Assembly (NCBI GenBank): GCA_030699825.1
Contig: JAUYKV010000017.1
Coordinates: 1-64,000 of the forward strand
Length of the DNA: 64,000 nt
Source of the DNA: Pseudomonas sp.
GTDB taxonomy: Bacteria; Pseudomonadota; Gammaproteobacteria; Pseudomonadales; Pseudomonadaceae
Reading direction: 5' to 3'
Shown: positions 20,794 to 29,900 of the stretch, one piece after another
Position numbering within the stretch: the first letter of the stretch is position 1
Layout of the letters: every line of letters begins with the position of its first letter
Made by a program: the position numbers and the translations under genes
Notes under the pieces: model-generated
Told to the model about the DNA's origin: nothing
The model's input: the letters and a program-made list of their open reading frames with translations, nothing else
The model's database searches: none

Positions 20794-21867
20794 ATGACAA
20801 CTGTCGCACTTGACCTCACCACCCTCGCCCAGTCGATCAAAGACTGGGGCCGCGAGCTGGGCTTTCAACAGGTCGGCATTGCCGGGCTGGAGCTGAGCGA
20901 GCACGAGGCGCACCTGCAACGCTGGCTGGACGCCGGTTACCAGGGCGAGATGGACTACATGGCCGCCCACGGCAGCAAACGCTCGCACCCCGAGCAACTG
21001 GTGCCCGGCACCTTGCGGGTGGTCTCGCTGCGCATGGACTACCTGCCCGGTGACACCCAGATGGCCCAGCGCCTGGGCGATCCGGAGAAAGCCTATGTAT
21101 CGCGCTACGCCCTGGGCCGCGATTACCACAAGCTGATCCGCAAGCGCCTGCAGCAACTGGCCGAGCGCATCCAGCAGCAGATCGGCCCGTTCGGCTATCG
21201 TGCCTTCGTCGACAGTGCGCCGGTCCTGGAAAAGGCCATCGCCGAACAGGCCGGGCTCGGCTGGATCGGCAAGAACACCCTGGCGCTCAACCGCAGCGCC
21301 GGCAGCTACTTCTTCCTGGGCGAGCTGTTCGTCGACCTGCCGCTGCCGGTCGATGCAGCGCACGCAGGCGAGCATTGCGGGCGCTGCAGCGCATGCCTGG
21401 ACATCTGCCCGACCGGCGCTTTTGTCGGCCCTTACGCGCTGGATGCACGACGCTGCATTTCCTACCTGACCATCGAGCTGAAAGGCCCGATCCCCGAGGA
21501 GCTGCGTGCGCCGATCGGCAACCGCGTGTTCGGCTGCGACGACTGTCAACTGGTCTGCCCGTGGAACCGCTTCGCCCGTCCTACCGCGCAGAGTGATTTC
21601 CAGCCGCGCCATCAACTGGACAACGCCGAGCTGGCCGTGCTGTTCCGCTGGAGCGAAGAGGAATTCCTCAGTCGTACCGAAGGCTCGCCGCTGCGCCGCG
21701 CCGGCTACGAGCGCTGGCTGCGCAACCTGGCCGTCGGCCTGGGCAATGCGCCCTCGAGCATCCCGGTGCTCGAGGCGCTGCACGCCCGCCGCGACCACCC
21801 CTCGGCACTGGTGCGCGAGCATGTCGAGTGGGCGCTGGAGCAGCATCGCAGCCGCGGCCAGGGTTAA
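20794..21867 (+). CDS. queG: Epoxyqueuosine reductase QueG
   Basis: 357 aa from the ATG at 20794; the frame extends 149 codons further upstream but that lies over nnr. QueG is a cobalamin-dependent iron-sulfur enzyme performing the last step of queuosine synthesis on tRNA. Both 4Fe-4S clusters are visible: CGRCSACLDICPTGAF and CDDCQLVCPWN. Other family motifs are EKAIAEQAGLGWIGKNT and SYFFLGELFVDL. The C-terminus contains HEAT-like helices. It marks the left edge of the island; in PAO1 the next gene is orn. Confidence 0.96.
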   Translation: MTTVALDLTTLAQSIKDWGRELGFQQVGIAGLELSEHEAHLQRWLDAGYQGEMDYMAAHGSKRSHPEQLVPGTLRVVSLRMDYLPGDTQMAQRLGDPEKAYVSRYALGRDYHKLIRKRLQQLAERIQQQIGPFGYRAFVDSAPVLEKAIAEQAGLGWIGKNTLALNRSAGSYFFLGELFVDLPLPVDAAHAGEHCGRCSACLDICPTGAFVGPYALDARRCISYLTIELKGPIPEELRAPIGNRVFGCDDCQLVCPWNRFARPTAQSDFQPRHQLDNAELAVLFRWSEEEFLSRTEGSPLRRAGYERWLRNLAVGLGNAPSSIPVLEALHARRDHPSALVREHVEWALEQHRSRGQG

Positions 21868-22178
21868 GGAGGCCGGACAGGATTCGGCCCTTCCCTGCGG
21901 ACTGTCGAGCTTTTCCGCCCAGCCTCCCCGCCGCCAGCGCTCTCTTCAGCTCGGCTCTCCGGACAAAAAGATCAACCTGGGATTCATTTATCAGCCGAAG
22001 AAAGCAAATCTGGGGCCAGCCTGCTGCCGCGCTGGCTGCGCTGATCCAAAGGGGGCGGGCGACGCAGGAGGCAAAAATCTCAACCGCTCACATTGGCCAG
22101 AATGTATCGCCAAGACAACCGCTGCCCCGACATACAGCCCCGCCTGCTCAAATATATCCATAACAGTATGTTTTGAAC
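21868..22178. other. Gene-free stretch at the left edge of the accessory island
   Basis: About 310 bases between queG and the HigB-like toxin. No convincing ORF, tRNA or intrinsic terminator was found. Near the right end TATATCCATAACAGTATGTT contains a small dyad (AACA-GTA-TGTT) just upstream of the toxin gene, a plausible operator for the XRE antitoxin. Composition changes from the GC-rich queG end to mixed sequence. Confidence 0.5.
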
Positions 22179-22505
22179 ATGAAACCACTACGCTTCATGG
22201 GTAATGCGCTCAAGTGCCTGCGCGAGTTTCCCGAGGACGCCCGGCACGATGCCGGCTATCAACTGGGCAGAGTGCAGTGCGGCAGCCAACCGGACGACTT
22301 CAAGCCGATGCCGTCCATCGGCAAGGGCGTGGAGGAAATTCGGGTGTGGTACGACAACGGCACCTACCGGGTGATTTACACCGCCAGGGTGGCCGATGCG
22401 GTCTATGTACCGTATGCGTTCCAGAAGAAAACTCAGGCCACGGCCAAGCGTGACATCGAGCTGACCAAGGCCCGCTATGCCGAACTAATGAGAGGGGCAC
22501 CATGA
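22179..22505 (+). CDS. HigB/RelE-type (phage Gp49-like) toxin
   Basis: 108 aa from the ATG at 22179; a TTG two codons upstream is possible. The RelE-superfamily toxin pattern of the Gp49-like group is clear: KPLRFMGNALKCLREFPED, the GYQLGRVQ segment, FKPMPSIGKGVEEIRVWY, TYRVIYTARVADAVYVPYAF and the Lys-rich QKKTQATAKRDIELTKARY. Such toxins cut mRNA at the ribosome. The stop overlaps the start of the antitoxin gene by 4 bases (toxin first, as in higBA). No experimental evidence of activity; residues look intact. Confidence 0.88.
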   Translation: MKPLRFMGNALKCLREFPEDARHDAGYQLGRVQCGSQPDDFKPMPSIGKGVEEIRVWYDNGTYRVIYTARVADAVYVPYAFQKKTQATAKRDIELTKARYAELMRGAP

Positions 22506-22783
22506 TTGAAATCGAAACCTACGACAGCGTGTGGGATGCCCTGGCCGACACCCCCGAGCAGGCCGCTAACTTGCGCGCTCGCGCCGGGCTGATGCAGCAG
22601 ATCAGCGACATCATCAAGGCCGCTGGCTGGAAACAGACCGAGGCGGCAGCCCGCTGCGGCGTGACCCAACCACGGATCAACGACCTGCTACGCGGGCGTG
22701 TGTCGCGCTTTTCGCTGGATGCCCTGGTGAATATCGCCACCGCGCTCGGTCGGCGCGTGCATGTAACCCTGGACACAGCCTGA
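22502..22783 (+). CDS. HigA-like XRE-family antitoxin
   Basis: 93 aa. After an N-terminal region that can bind the toxin (MIEIETYDSVWDALADTPEQ) comes a helix-turn-helix: DIIKAAGWKQTEAAARCGVT, then QPRINDLLRGRVSRFSLDAL, ending with VNIATALGRRVHVTL. This is the small XRE antitoxin usually paired with Gp49-like toxins, and it would repress its own operon. ATG overlaps the toxin stop (ATGA), indicating coupled translation. Confidence 0.9.
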   Translation: MIEIETYDSVWDALADTPEQAANLRARAGLMQQISDIIKAAGWKQTEAAARCGVTQPRINDLLRGRVSRFSLDALVNIATALGRRVHVTLDTA

Positions 22784-22854
22784 GCATCCTAGCCGGAATC
22801 TCTCTCCCATAGATCAAGGGAGCGCAACACAACACAACATGGGGTCAATGCAAC

Positions 22855-23760
22855 ATGGGGTCAGGCCCTGAAGCTTCCAATAAAAATAACCTTTAATTCA
22901 GTTACTTATATCTTTAATGAGCTTGCATGAGCGCGAGGGCTGTCCGAAATACCAGGGGCAATTGCTCGACGCCTTGGCGCTGATGTTGCCACCCGACTGC
23001 ACCCCTATTCTGGTGGCTGACTCAGGCTTTCGGCGCCCCTGGTTCAAGGCGGTTGAAACGCACGGGTGGTACTACGTCGGGGTCGCGACCTATGCCGCCT
23101 GGATGAACAACCCTGGCAGCCGATCAAGACCCTGTACGAACAGGCCAGCGCCTCGCCCAAAAGCCTTGGCACTTACCAGATGAGGCGCAATGCGCCTTAT
23201 TGCACACAACTTTACCTGCTCCGCGAACCGGCTATAGGCCGCAAACACCGGCGTGTTACCGGGAAGATCACTGAAGATAAGCGCAGCCGGCAAAATGCGC
23301 ACCGTGAGCGTGAACCCTGGCTGCTGGTCAGCAACCTACCTGCGGAGCAATGGACTGCCGCAAAGGTCGCTGCCGTTTACAAGCGCCGCATGCAAATCGA
23401 AGAAGGTTTCCGAGACGTCAAAGACGAGCATTTCGGCTTTGGACTGAATCTGCACCGCAGTCGCTGTGCCAAGCGCATTGAAATACTCCTGTTGATTGCT
23501 GCCCTGGCTAATTACCTGGTCTTTTTGCTTGGTTTAAAGGCCCGCCTGGCAGGCTATGAACAACGCTTTCAAAGCAACAGCCTTGAGCACAAGCGGGCGT
23601 TATCGCTCTGGCGATTAGGCGTTGAATATTTGTACCGCTACGGACAGGAAGAAGAGCACGCCAGCCTCATCGAGATGGAGCTTGCACTGCGCCAAGAGGT
23701 GCATCAGCAGGCCCAGGATCTTGAGAGGATTTGAGGGGAAACCTCAGACTCTGACCCCAT
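22855..23760 (+). mobile_element. Decayed insertion sequence with GGGGTCA-type inverted ends
   Basis: Left end ATGGGGTCAGGCCCTGA (22855-22871) and right end TCAGACTCTGACCCCAT (23744-23760) are imperfect inverted repeats of each other. The internal DNA encodes the C-terminal half of an IS4-like DDE transposase, broken by a frameshift. An extra GGGGTCA lies just outside the left end, and two further partial copies (GACCCCATTGAT, GCCCCATTGATA) lie just outside the right end, as if several ends had been pasted together. The element is shorter than a full IS and is probably immobile. Confidence 0.65.
22917..23734 (+). pseudogene. IS4-family-like transposase, N-terminally truncated and frameshifted
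   Basis: Two overlapping frames together give a continuous transposase-like sequence. The first frame (from 22917) has YQGQLLDALALMLPPDCTPI and the DDE motif segment LVADSGFRRPWFKAVETHGW. Near 23080-23110 the homology passes to a second frame with WQPIKTLYEQASASPKSLG, WLLVSNLPAEQWTAAKVAAV and the catalytic Glu region YKRRMQIEEGFRDVKDEHFG. The first catalytic Asp region is missing upstream. Family assignment is from the Y-(2)-R-(3)-E-(6)-K-like spacing in YKRRMQIEEGFRDVK. Confidence 0.8.
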
Positions 23761-23881
23761 TGATATGACCCCATTGATACATTGATAGGCCCCATTGATA
23801 CCCAGTCCTTTCAGACCAGACACTTCGCCGCTACCGCGAAGAAGAGTTAAACTCACCAACATTGCAAACCGGAGGCCCGCC

Positions 23882-24082
23882 ATGAGCGCCCAGCTTTCCC
23901 CCATCGTTTCTGAGTTCGAAACCGAAGAGCAAGCGGCCAGCTATGACCGCTGGTTCCGCGCCAAGGTGTTGGAAGCCATGAACAGCACCAAACCCCGACT
24001 GCCCCACGACGAAGCAATGGCAAAGGTACAGGCCGCCCTGGAAGAACGCAGGAAGGCTCGTGCAAACCGTTCGCTGGACTGA
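23882..24082 (+). CDS. RelB/ParD-like antitoxin (stability-determinant type)
   Basis: 66 aa from the ATG at 23882, with GGAGG 6 bases upstream; the longer frame to 23795 is not supported. The pattern MSAQLSPIVSEFETEEQAAS, YDRWFRAKVLEAMNSTKPRL and PHDEAMAKVQAALEERRKAR is typical of the small antitoxins found with ParE toxins in Pseudomonas. The last 23 bases overlap the toxin gene. It would neutralise the toxin and bind its own promoter. Confidence 0.85.
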   Translation: MSAQLSPIVSEFETEEQAASYDRWFRAKVLEAMNSTKPRLPHDEAMAKVQAALEERRKARANRSLD

Positions 24083-24335
24083 AGAGGCCACCACCGACCT
24101 GGTGGAAATCATCGACTACATCGAGCAGCGTAACCCTCTCGCGGCCGAGGCGCTACATGCCGCCATCTTGAGGACTGTCGAGGGCCTCTCATCCGCTCCC
24201 TACTTGTTCCGCTCAGGCCGCGTGCCAGGCTCCCGCGAATGTGTCGTGCATCCCAACTACCTGGTGATTTATCAGGTCGGGACAGACAGCATCGACGTGC
24301 TGCGCGTCCTACACGCCCGCCAGGAATACCCTTAG
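24060..24335 (+). CDS. ParE/RelE-superfamily toxin
   Basis: 91 aa with GTG start at 24060, inside the end of the antitoxin gene. ParE-type sequence: WTEEATTDLVEIIDYIEQRN, PLAAEALHAAILRTVEGLSS, then APYLFRSGRVPGSRECVV, NYLVIYQVGTDSIDVLRVLH and ARQEYP. Members of this group inhibit DNA gyrase (ParE) or cut mRNA (RelE); the sequence alone does not separate these, although the R-V-P-G-S-R-E motif and ARQ-P ending favour ParE. The module lies between two transposase remnants. Confidence 0.88.
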   Translation: MQTVRWTEEATTDLVEIIDYIEQRNPLAAEALHAAILRTVEGLSSAPYLFRSGRVPGSRECVVHPNYLVIYQVGTDSIDVLRVLHARQEYP

Positions 24336-24458
24336 CGACAGCGACCCGCGCATAAGGCCCAGGTTATCGACGGCGGACATGGGCAACCCTGGAAGCACAA
24401 ACCAATTCTTCAAATGCAAGGATCAGGCATGCCGTTGTGGAGGCTGTTGTACTGCTGA

Positions 24459-25316
24459 TTGCTGCGCTGGCTATTCCCCAACCGACAGCACCTCCAAGTC
24501 CATGGCTGGCAGCGTACCCGCCCCACTTCACCGGTTCGCCACGTTCGCAAACCCGCCTGGGTGGTCGAGGAACTGACCCGCCTTAAGGCACTGATGCCCA
24601 AGGCGGGGTGCCGCCTGGTCGCCGACACCTTCAACCGGCGCTTCGCCGTAAAACGCCAGGTCAGCGTGAGCAAATCCTATGTGGCTTACACCTTGCACCA
24701 ACAGAGCTACGCCATCGCCGAAGCACGGCGGTGCATCCGGCGACGTAAAGCCACGGCGGGGCCGGCCAACCACACCTGGGCGCTGGACTTGACCGGCAAG
24801 CAGGATGTCCACGGGCAGCAACACGCCCTCCTCGGCCTGTTCGATCACGACACGCGCCGGCTGCTGGCCCTGACCGCCGTACCCAACAAGTCCGCCTGGA
24901 CGCTACTCGGTTATCTGTTCCTGGCCATCGGCCGCTTCGGTAAGCCGCAAGCCATGCGCAGCGATAACGAGCGAGTGTTTACCGGCAGGCTGTTCAGAAC
25001 AGTGCTGCGCCTGGCAGGGATTCGCCAGCAGCTCAGCGGCCCCGGCTGCCCCTGGCAGAACGGGCGCATCGAGCGGCTATTCGGTACGCTGAAAAGCAAG
25101 CTGGACCGCTGGCGGGTGCCCGACCGCGAACGACTGCAAAGCACGCTGGGCCAATTCGTCTTCTGGTACAACGACGTGCGCCCGCACCAGAACCTGAACG
25201 GTCGGACGCCGCTGGAGGCCTGGCACCGGGTGGATCCGTATCGGCGAGCGCCGAAACGGGAGGAATGGTTCGAGGCCTGGGACGGGCTGCTGCAGGGTTA
25301 CCATTTGCGGTTTTAG
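24459..25316 (+). CDS. DDE integrase-core transposase (IS3/IS481-like), possibly truncated start
   Basis: 285 aa from a TTG at 24459. An ATG at 24429 is in the same frame but its tenth codon is TGA (24456-24458), so the natural start is probably lost to a nonsense change. An N-terminal region (RKPAWVVEELTRLKALMP) is followed by the rve integrase core: Asp in TWALDLTGKQDVHGQQ, Asp in AMRSDNERVFTG, and Glu in WQNGRIERLFGTLKSK; the C-terminus has FWYNDVRPHQNLNGRTPLEA. The catalytic triad is intact. Clear terminal inverted repeats were not found. The family could be IS481 or an IS3 OrfB relative. Confidence 0.75.
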   Translation: MLRWLFPNRQHLQVHGWQRTRPTSPVRHVRKPAWVVEELTRLKALMPKAGCRLVADTFNRRFAVKRQVSVSKSYVAYTLHQQSYAIAEARRCIRRRKATAGPANHTWALDLTGKQDVHGQQHALLGLFDHDTRRLLALTAVPNKSAWTLLGYLFLAIGRFGKPQAMRSDNERVFTGRLFRTVLRLAGIRQQLSGPGCPWQNGRIERLFGTLKSKLDRWRVPDRERLQSTLGQFVFWYNDVRPHQNLNGRTPLEAWHRVDPYRRAPKREEWFEAWDGLLQGYHLRF

Positions 25317-25464
25317 TGCCGGCAGCCGGTCAACTATCAGGGGGCGAGATTATCAGGCACCTGTCCACGGGCAGGCCGGCCGAACTCGGCCCCAGGGTTA
25401 AAAAGAAGGGATTTCGAGGGGAAAACGCCGAGACGTCCACGAGAAAAAACGAAGACCGGCAGGC

Positions 25465-25745
25465 TCAAGCAGCAAAACGGAGCAATCCAGAACAGACATT
25501 TCCCCCGCCAGAGCAGCGGGGAAATCTATTGGACGCTTGGACGGGACAGCCGGACTCAATATTGTCAAATGAAATATATGTGCCCGACTATTCCCTGGAA
25601 TTTTTCCTGTAGACAAAAATTCTTGGAGATATGGTGCATCAGATGACACATATCTATACCCGACTGAAGGATTTGTCTCACCAAGCGAGTTTGTATAGAA
25701 ATCGGGAGCACCTTTTGCACCATTGTAATCATTGATCCACAACAA
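25465..25745 (-). pseudogene. Frameshifted fragment resembling a polymorphic toxin domain
   Basis: The minus-strand frame from 25745 reads WINDYNGAKGAPDFYTNSLG, then ETNPSVGYRYVSSDAPYLQE and FLSTGKIPGNSR. At the run of three C at 25583-25585 the toxin-like reading continues in the next frame as GTYISFDNIESG and ends at TGA (25467-25465); a single lost G restores it. The YRYVSS...TGKIP...GTYISFD pattern resembles the start of compact secreted-toxin domains (HYD1-like ADP-ribosyltransferase type is one possibility). The frame overlaps the end of the lipoprotein gene by 17 bases. No N-terminal delivery region is present, so this looks like an orphan CT remnant. Family assignment is weak. Confidence 0.45.
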
Positions 25746-26910
25746 TTCTCAAACCCAAGGGAATGGCATCCTCGCGTATATGCACATCCATCACTCGCCC
25801 CAATTCTGGATCATTGCGCATACCAACACCATTTCGTTCAGCGTAGTGCGGTGGAAATCTGTACCACTCCCCATCATAGGGGCCGGTGAGCCTAAAAGTG
25901 CCGACCAACCCTTTGCCATCCCGTGATACGCCCTGAACCCTCACTTCCGGCCTTTCCCCACGTTTAGGTTGCAAGGACATCAGCTTTGCCGTTAGCTCGG
26001 AGAACTGTGCAGGGGTTACCCTGCGCAATGTCTCGTCACCGGCCGTTGCGTGGCCGATCAACTGCCCGTTTGGTTTAAATAGCTCTTTCCAGCTTTCAAT
26101 TCCCACCGGCTCGGGCATTTCATAACCGCAGTTACGCAAAAAGCGAATGGTGCGCCGCCGATCCAGATCGTCAATCAGTTTCACCGCCAACTGTTCGTCA
26201 TAATTTTTTTTCAGAGTCGTGCAAAATTTGGCTCGCTCATTTGACCATCGCATCAACCGTTCCGGCCCAACTGGATAAACCTGCATCGTGAACAAAACAG
26301 GTTCTACAAGCAACTTGTCCAAATTGGTCATTTGCTGACCAGGAAACTGTTTCTGAGTGGCGTGGATATGGATAGGGAAATCCGTACCACTGATGGTTTC
26401 CCAGCAAAAATAATCAAGCGCTCTGAGCAGATATAGGGCTGAATCATTATCCGAATAGAAACGTGCACAGCGACCGTCAGACCAATTTACCCAACTCGCC
26501 GTTACCAATCGAGAAATATACGTACGCCTGCTTAAGTGCTCCTTGTACTCGTCAAAAAACAAATCCGGAGTCAGGTAGTCCGCGTACATTTCAAAACCAG
26601 CAGTAACACTCATCGCATGGACACCGCCAATCTCCATCGTCGATTCATTGGCAATCACCCCTGGCAGGGTCACGCTAACTGAATCTGAGCGCAGCGTGTG
26701 ACTATAGCCGGGCCAGTTCCCACAGGGTGCCTGCTTGAAAAGCAGTGGCAATTCGAAGCTGACGCGCTGTATATCGGTGATTCTGGTTTTCGCTTTTTCA
26801 CACAGAGGGGAGTGGGCAACGCCTGCGTTGCTTACCACGCTGGGTTTGGCGCCGCCACAGCCCGCGAGTAGGGCGAGCAGCAAAACTATCAGCAACATGT
26901 ATTTATTCAT
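25729..26910 (-). CDS. Lipoprotein, candidate immunity protein for the CdiA lipase-like toxin
   Basis: 393 aa. A type II signal peptide (MNKYMLLIVLLLALLAGCGG) with lipobox LLAGC gives Cys18 as the lipidated residue; residue +2 is Gly, so outer-membrane sorting is expected. The rest shows no recognised domain; it has several Cys (CEKAK, APCGNW, GRCARF, FCWET, KFCTT, RNCGYE) and a C-terminal part with RPEVRVQGVSRDGKGLV and GEWYRFPPHYAERNG. ATG overlaps the cdiA stop by 4 bases (ATGA), the position of cdiI in cdiBAI loci. Periplasmic or outer-membrane lipoproteins protect against T6SS phospholipase effectors (Tli type), which fits the GHSQG hydrolase domain next door. The immunity role is inference. 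DNA is more AT-rich than the core genes. Confidence 0.7.
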   Translation of the reverse strand: MNKYMLLIVLLLALLAGCGGAKPSVVSNAGVAHSPLCEKAKTRITDIQRVSFELPLLFKQAPCGNWPGYSHTLRSDSVSVTLPGVIANESTMEIGGVHAMSVTAGFEMYADYLTPDLFFDEYKEHLSRRTYISRLVTASWVNWSDGRCARFYSDNDSALYLLRALDYFCWETISGTDFPIHIHATQKQFPGQQMTNLDKLLVEPVLFTMQVYPVGPERLMRWSNERAKFCTTLKKNYDEQLAVKLIDDLDRRRTIRFLRNCGYEMPEPVGIESWKELFKPNGQLIGHATAGDETLRRVTPAQFSELTAKLMSLQPKRGERPEVRVQGVSRDGKGLVGTFRLTGPYDGEWYRFPPHYAERNGVGMRNDPELGRVMDVHIREDAIPLGLRIVVDQ

Positions 26911-29900
26911 GGCAATCTCGTTGCATTACCCTGACTATCGATCAAGGTCGGTTTGATTACGATGTCGCGAATTTTTGTGTTTACGTTGCTGGGCGTTGCG
27001 GCCGGGCAATTAATACAACTGTAGTTACTGTGCGGACTATCTGCATCAAGTAGACTGGTGACAGTAAACAACGCCCCCAGCGCCCGCTTCACAGGATCAT
27101 CCGAATACTGCGAGTTACCACCCAGAAGTACCGGCAAGTCGGCAACTGAATCTGTCTTAGGCAGCAATCCGAAAAATACGCTCTCATCGGGACGATTAAC
27201 TTGAAACACACGTTGGTCGTCATTTTTAAAACCCGCCGCGTCCGCATCTCGGTGGAATTGTATAGCGTCAATGGGCGCACCCGATAACTGGATGCTGGTC
27301 ATTTGCACGTTAGAAAAATCTATTCCTTTGACGGCCACCCAAGTCAGCAAACCACCCTGACTGTGACCATAAATGCGCAGTGATTCCGGCCCAGCATCAA
27401 CAGCACCCTGAAAAAGATCATTGAGATTCCTTGCGGTACCTGACAGAACCGAACCGCTCAAATTCTTATCGAAAGCTGACTCCACTAGGTCTCCAACCAA
27501 ACCATGGGTCGGATTATAAGCAAGTACGAAATCGACGTTGCCACTGCCATTTCCGGCCTGCATTAAACCGTTGGCAAGGGCGCCTGTCAGGCTGTTCATA
27601 ATGCCGTTGGTAAATATGTTGTCGTCAGTGTTAAAACCCTCAAATTTCTCCACAATTGAGTTCTCAATAACGGGCTTACCTTTAACCAAGACTAATTGGC
27701 CATTTTCAGTTTTGAACGAGCCAGATACTCGCACCGGACGCAAATCCCCCGTTACCAACACGGGTAACTGAGTAAAAAGCCCACCATAGTTACCGGGCCC
27801 TGGAAATAACCCCAAGCTCGGTAAATTCATCGCATCCATTGCATCGACGAGCAGCTCGGGGGCCCAAGCCAAAGCAGCTACCAACTTATTATTTTCGACA
27901 GCAGACTGTGCCTCCGCTTTCAATAATTCCATATTGACGAATGCCTGCACCGCGTTACGGCCATAGTTCTGAGCCCCAGCTTTCCAGCTTTGCAATGTCT
28001 CCGCCGGACTAGTCACGGCGTTCAACGATGAGCTGCTCACGTAAAGCTCTGTACTCTCTTTTTTATCCTTGGTGATCTCGATAGCTCGGCTTACATCACG
28101 ATTCAACCCCACCGTTGAGTCGCGTCCTGTGTCGGTGTCACCGCGTACGACGACCTCCCCCAGGCCCACCGTGGCACGCAGGATTTGCTCGCGCTCGGTG
28201 CGATTATCGTAGCCGCTCAAGTTCCAAGAGTTCGAACCATCTTTGTTTTCCTGGCTGGTATCCACAACTGCTGCAGTGGCCGCAGCGTTGGGGCCGCTAT
28301 CACCACCGGAGGAGTAACTGCCACCGGCGTTGATGTACCAAGCGTGTTCCCGGTCGTGCCCCTCGATGTCACGAAACCCCAGGGTGTTGGTATCCAACTT
28401 GAGAGTGCCGGTGTTTGAAGCGAGCACAGCACCATCCAGTTGGGTGTGGTTTTCGCTACGGATGTCCAGGCGATCGCGAGCAGTGATCGCGGCCTGACCT
28501 TGCACCCAGTCAGTCGAGCCGTTAGTTTTGCCAACACCTACCGAACCGCTAACGCTGAAGCTACCGTAAAGCCCCACACTGACGGTCATACTGGCATCGA
28601 ACTCCTTGCCACTGACCTTGCCCGTGTCCGTAATCGAGGACACCAACAGATCACGGCCAACCTTGCCAGTGACCTCCTCACCCTCCATTCGGGCACCCGC
28701 TATCGTGGTGTCGCGGCCACTTTCAAAGTTCAGTCCTTTGCCAGCATATAAGTACGCTTCTTGCTGTCGCGCGCCCTCACGATCCAGTTTCCCCTTGCCG
28801 ATATCGACGCTCGCATAGACGGAAATAAAGTCCTGCCCACCCAACGCAAGACCAACCTCGCCCCCGCCGCTCTTTCGTCGCATGTCATAGTCGGCATCGT
28901 TCTGAGCAGCCCTGATGTTCAGATCATTTCCGGCTTTGAGGTCAATATCTCGCTGGACCAAAACCTGAGTCCCGATCAGGCCCAGATCGCGATCTGCATG
29001 CAATTTCACGTCTCTGCCAGCTTCCAGTTGCGAAGGAAATGAAGTTCCTCGTTGCCCATCTTCGGTAATGGTGCCATGACTGCCACCAATACCAACTCTG
29101 GAGCTATTGAAGGTTGAACCGCCGTTGATACCGTTCTGGCTAAGGGTTTGTTCAGAAACGTTTATCTTCTCTCCTCGTGCGACATCCAGCGTAATGTCTC
29201 GAGCCGCCATGTTGATGTCGCGCTGGGTTTGAATATGAGTGCCTCGGACCTCAATGTCGTTGCCAGCCTGGATGTTGACGTCACTCCCTGCTACCAGCGT
29301 GGATGGACGGTGACTAACAACACCTTCGATGGTGCCAGTTCGCTGACTGGTAGTCCCAATGTGGTTGGCCGTGGTCGGGCCGGAAACAAACTGCGTTACG
29401 GAGTCCGCCGCCTTAAGCACACTGGAAACCTGACTAACAATGTTCTCGCCTTGGCCAATTCCTTTGATCGCATCCACCGTATTCGCGAAGTTATGGCTCA
29501 TGTTGGCAGTCAGGCCATTGCGGTGGCCAGCTTCCTCCTGCTCGTTAGTGACACGCTCAGCTGCCGCGCCCAAGATGATATTGCGGATGGCCCCTAGATT
29601 GATATCACGCCCTGCCTGCAGGTCGGAGCCAGTTTGATTGATGTCACGGCTAGCCTGTAGATCCAGATCGATACCCGCTTGCAGTTGACTTGCTGCGGCG
29701 GTATTTCGAGTTACAAGGATTTTCTCCACTTGCACATCGTTACCAACGAATGCGGTGAAGCCGTTACTGTCGCTGTTGAGGTCCACACCCGAGTGCCGGT
29801 TCCGCTCAGATGTGGCACTAGCTGACTTACTCTCCGCAGCCAAGACATTGATATCCCGGCCAGCGTCGATCAACAGATTACGACCTGCGCTGACCGAGCT

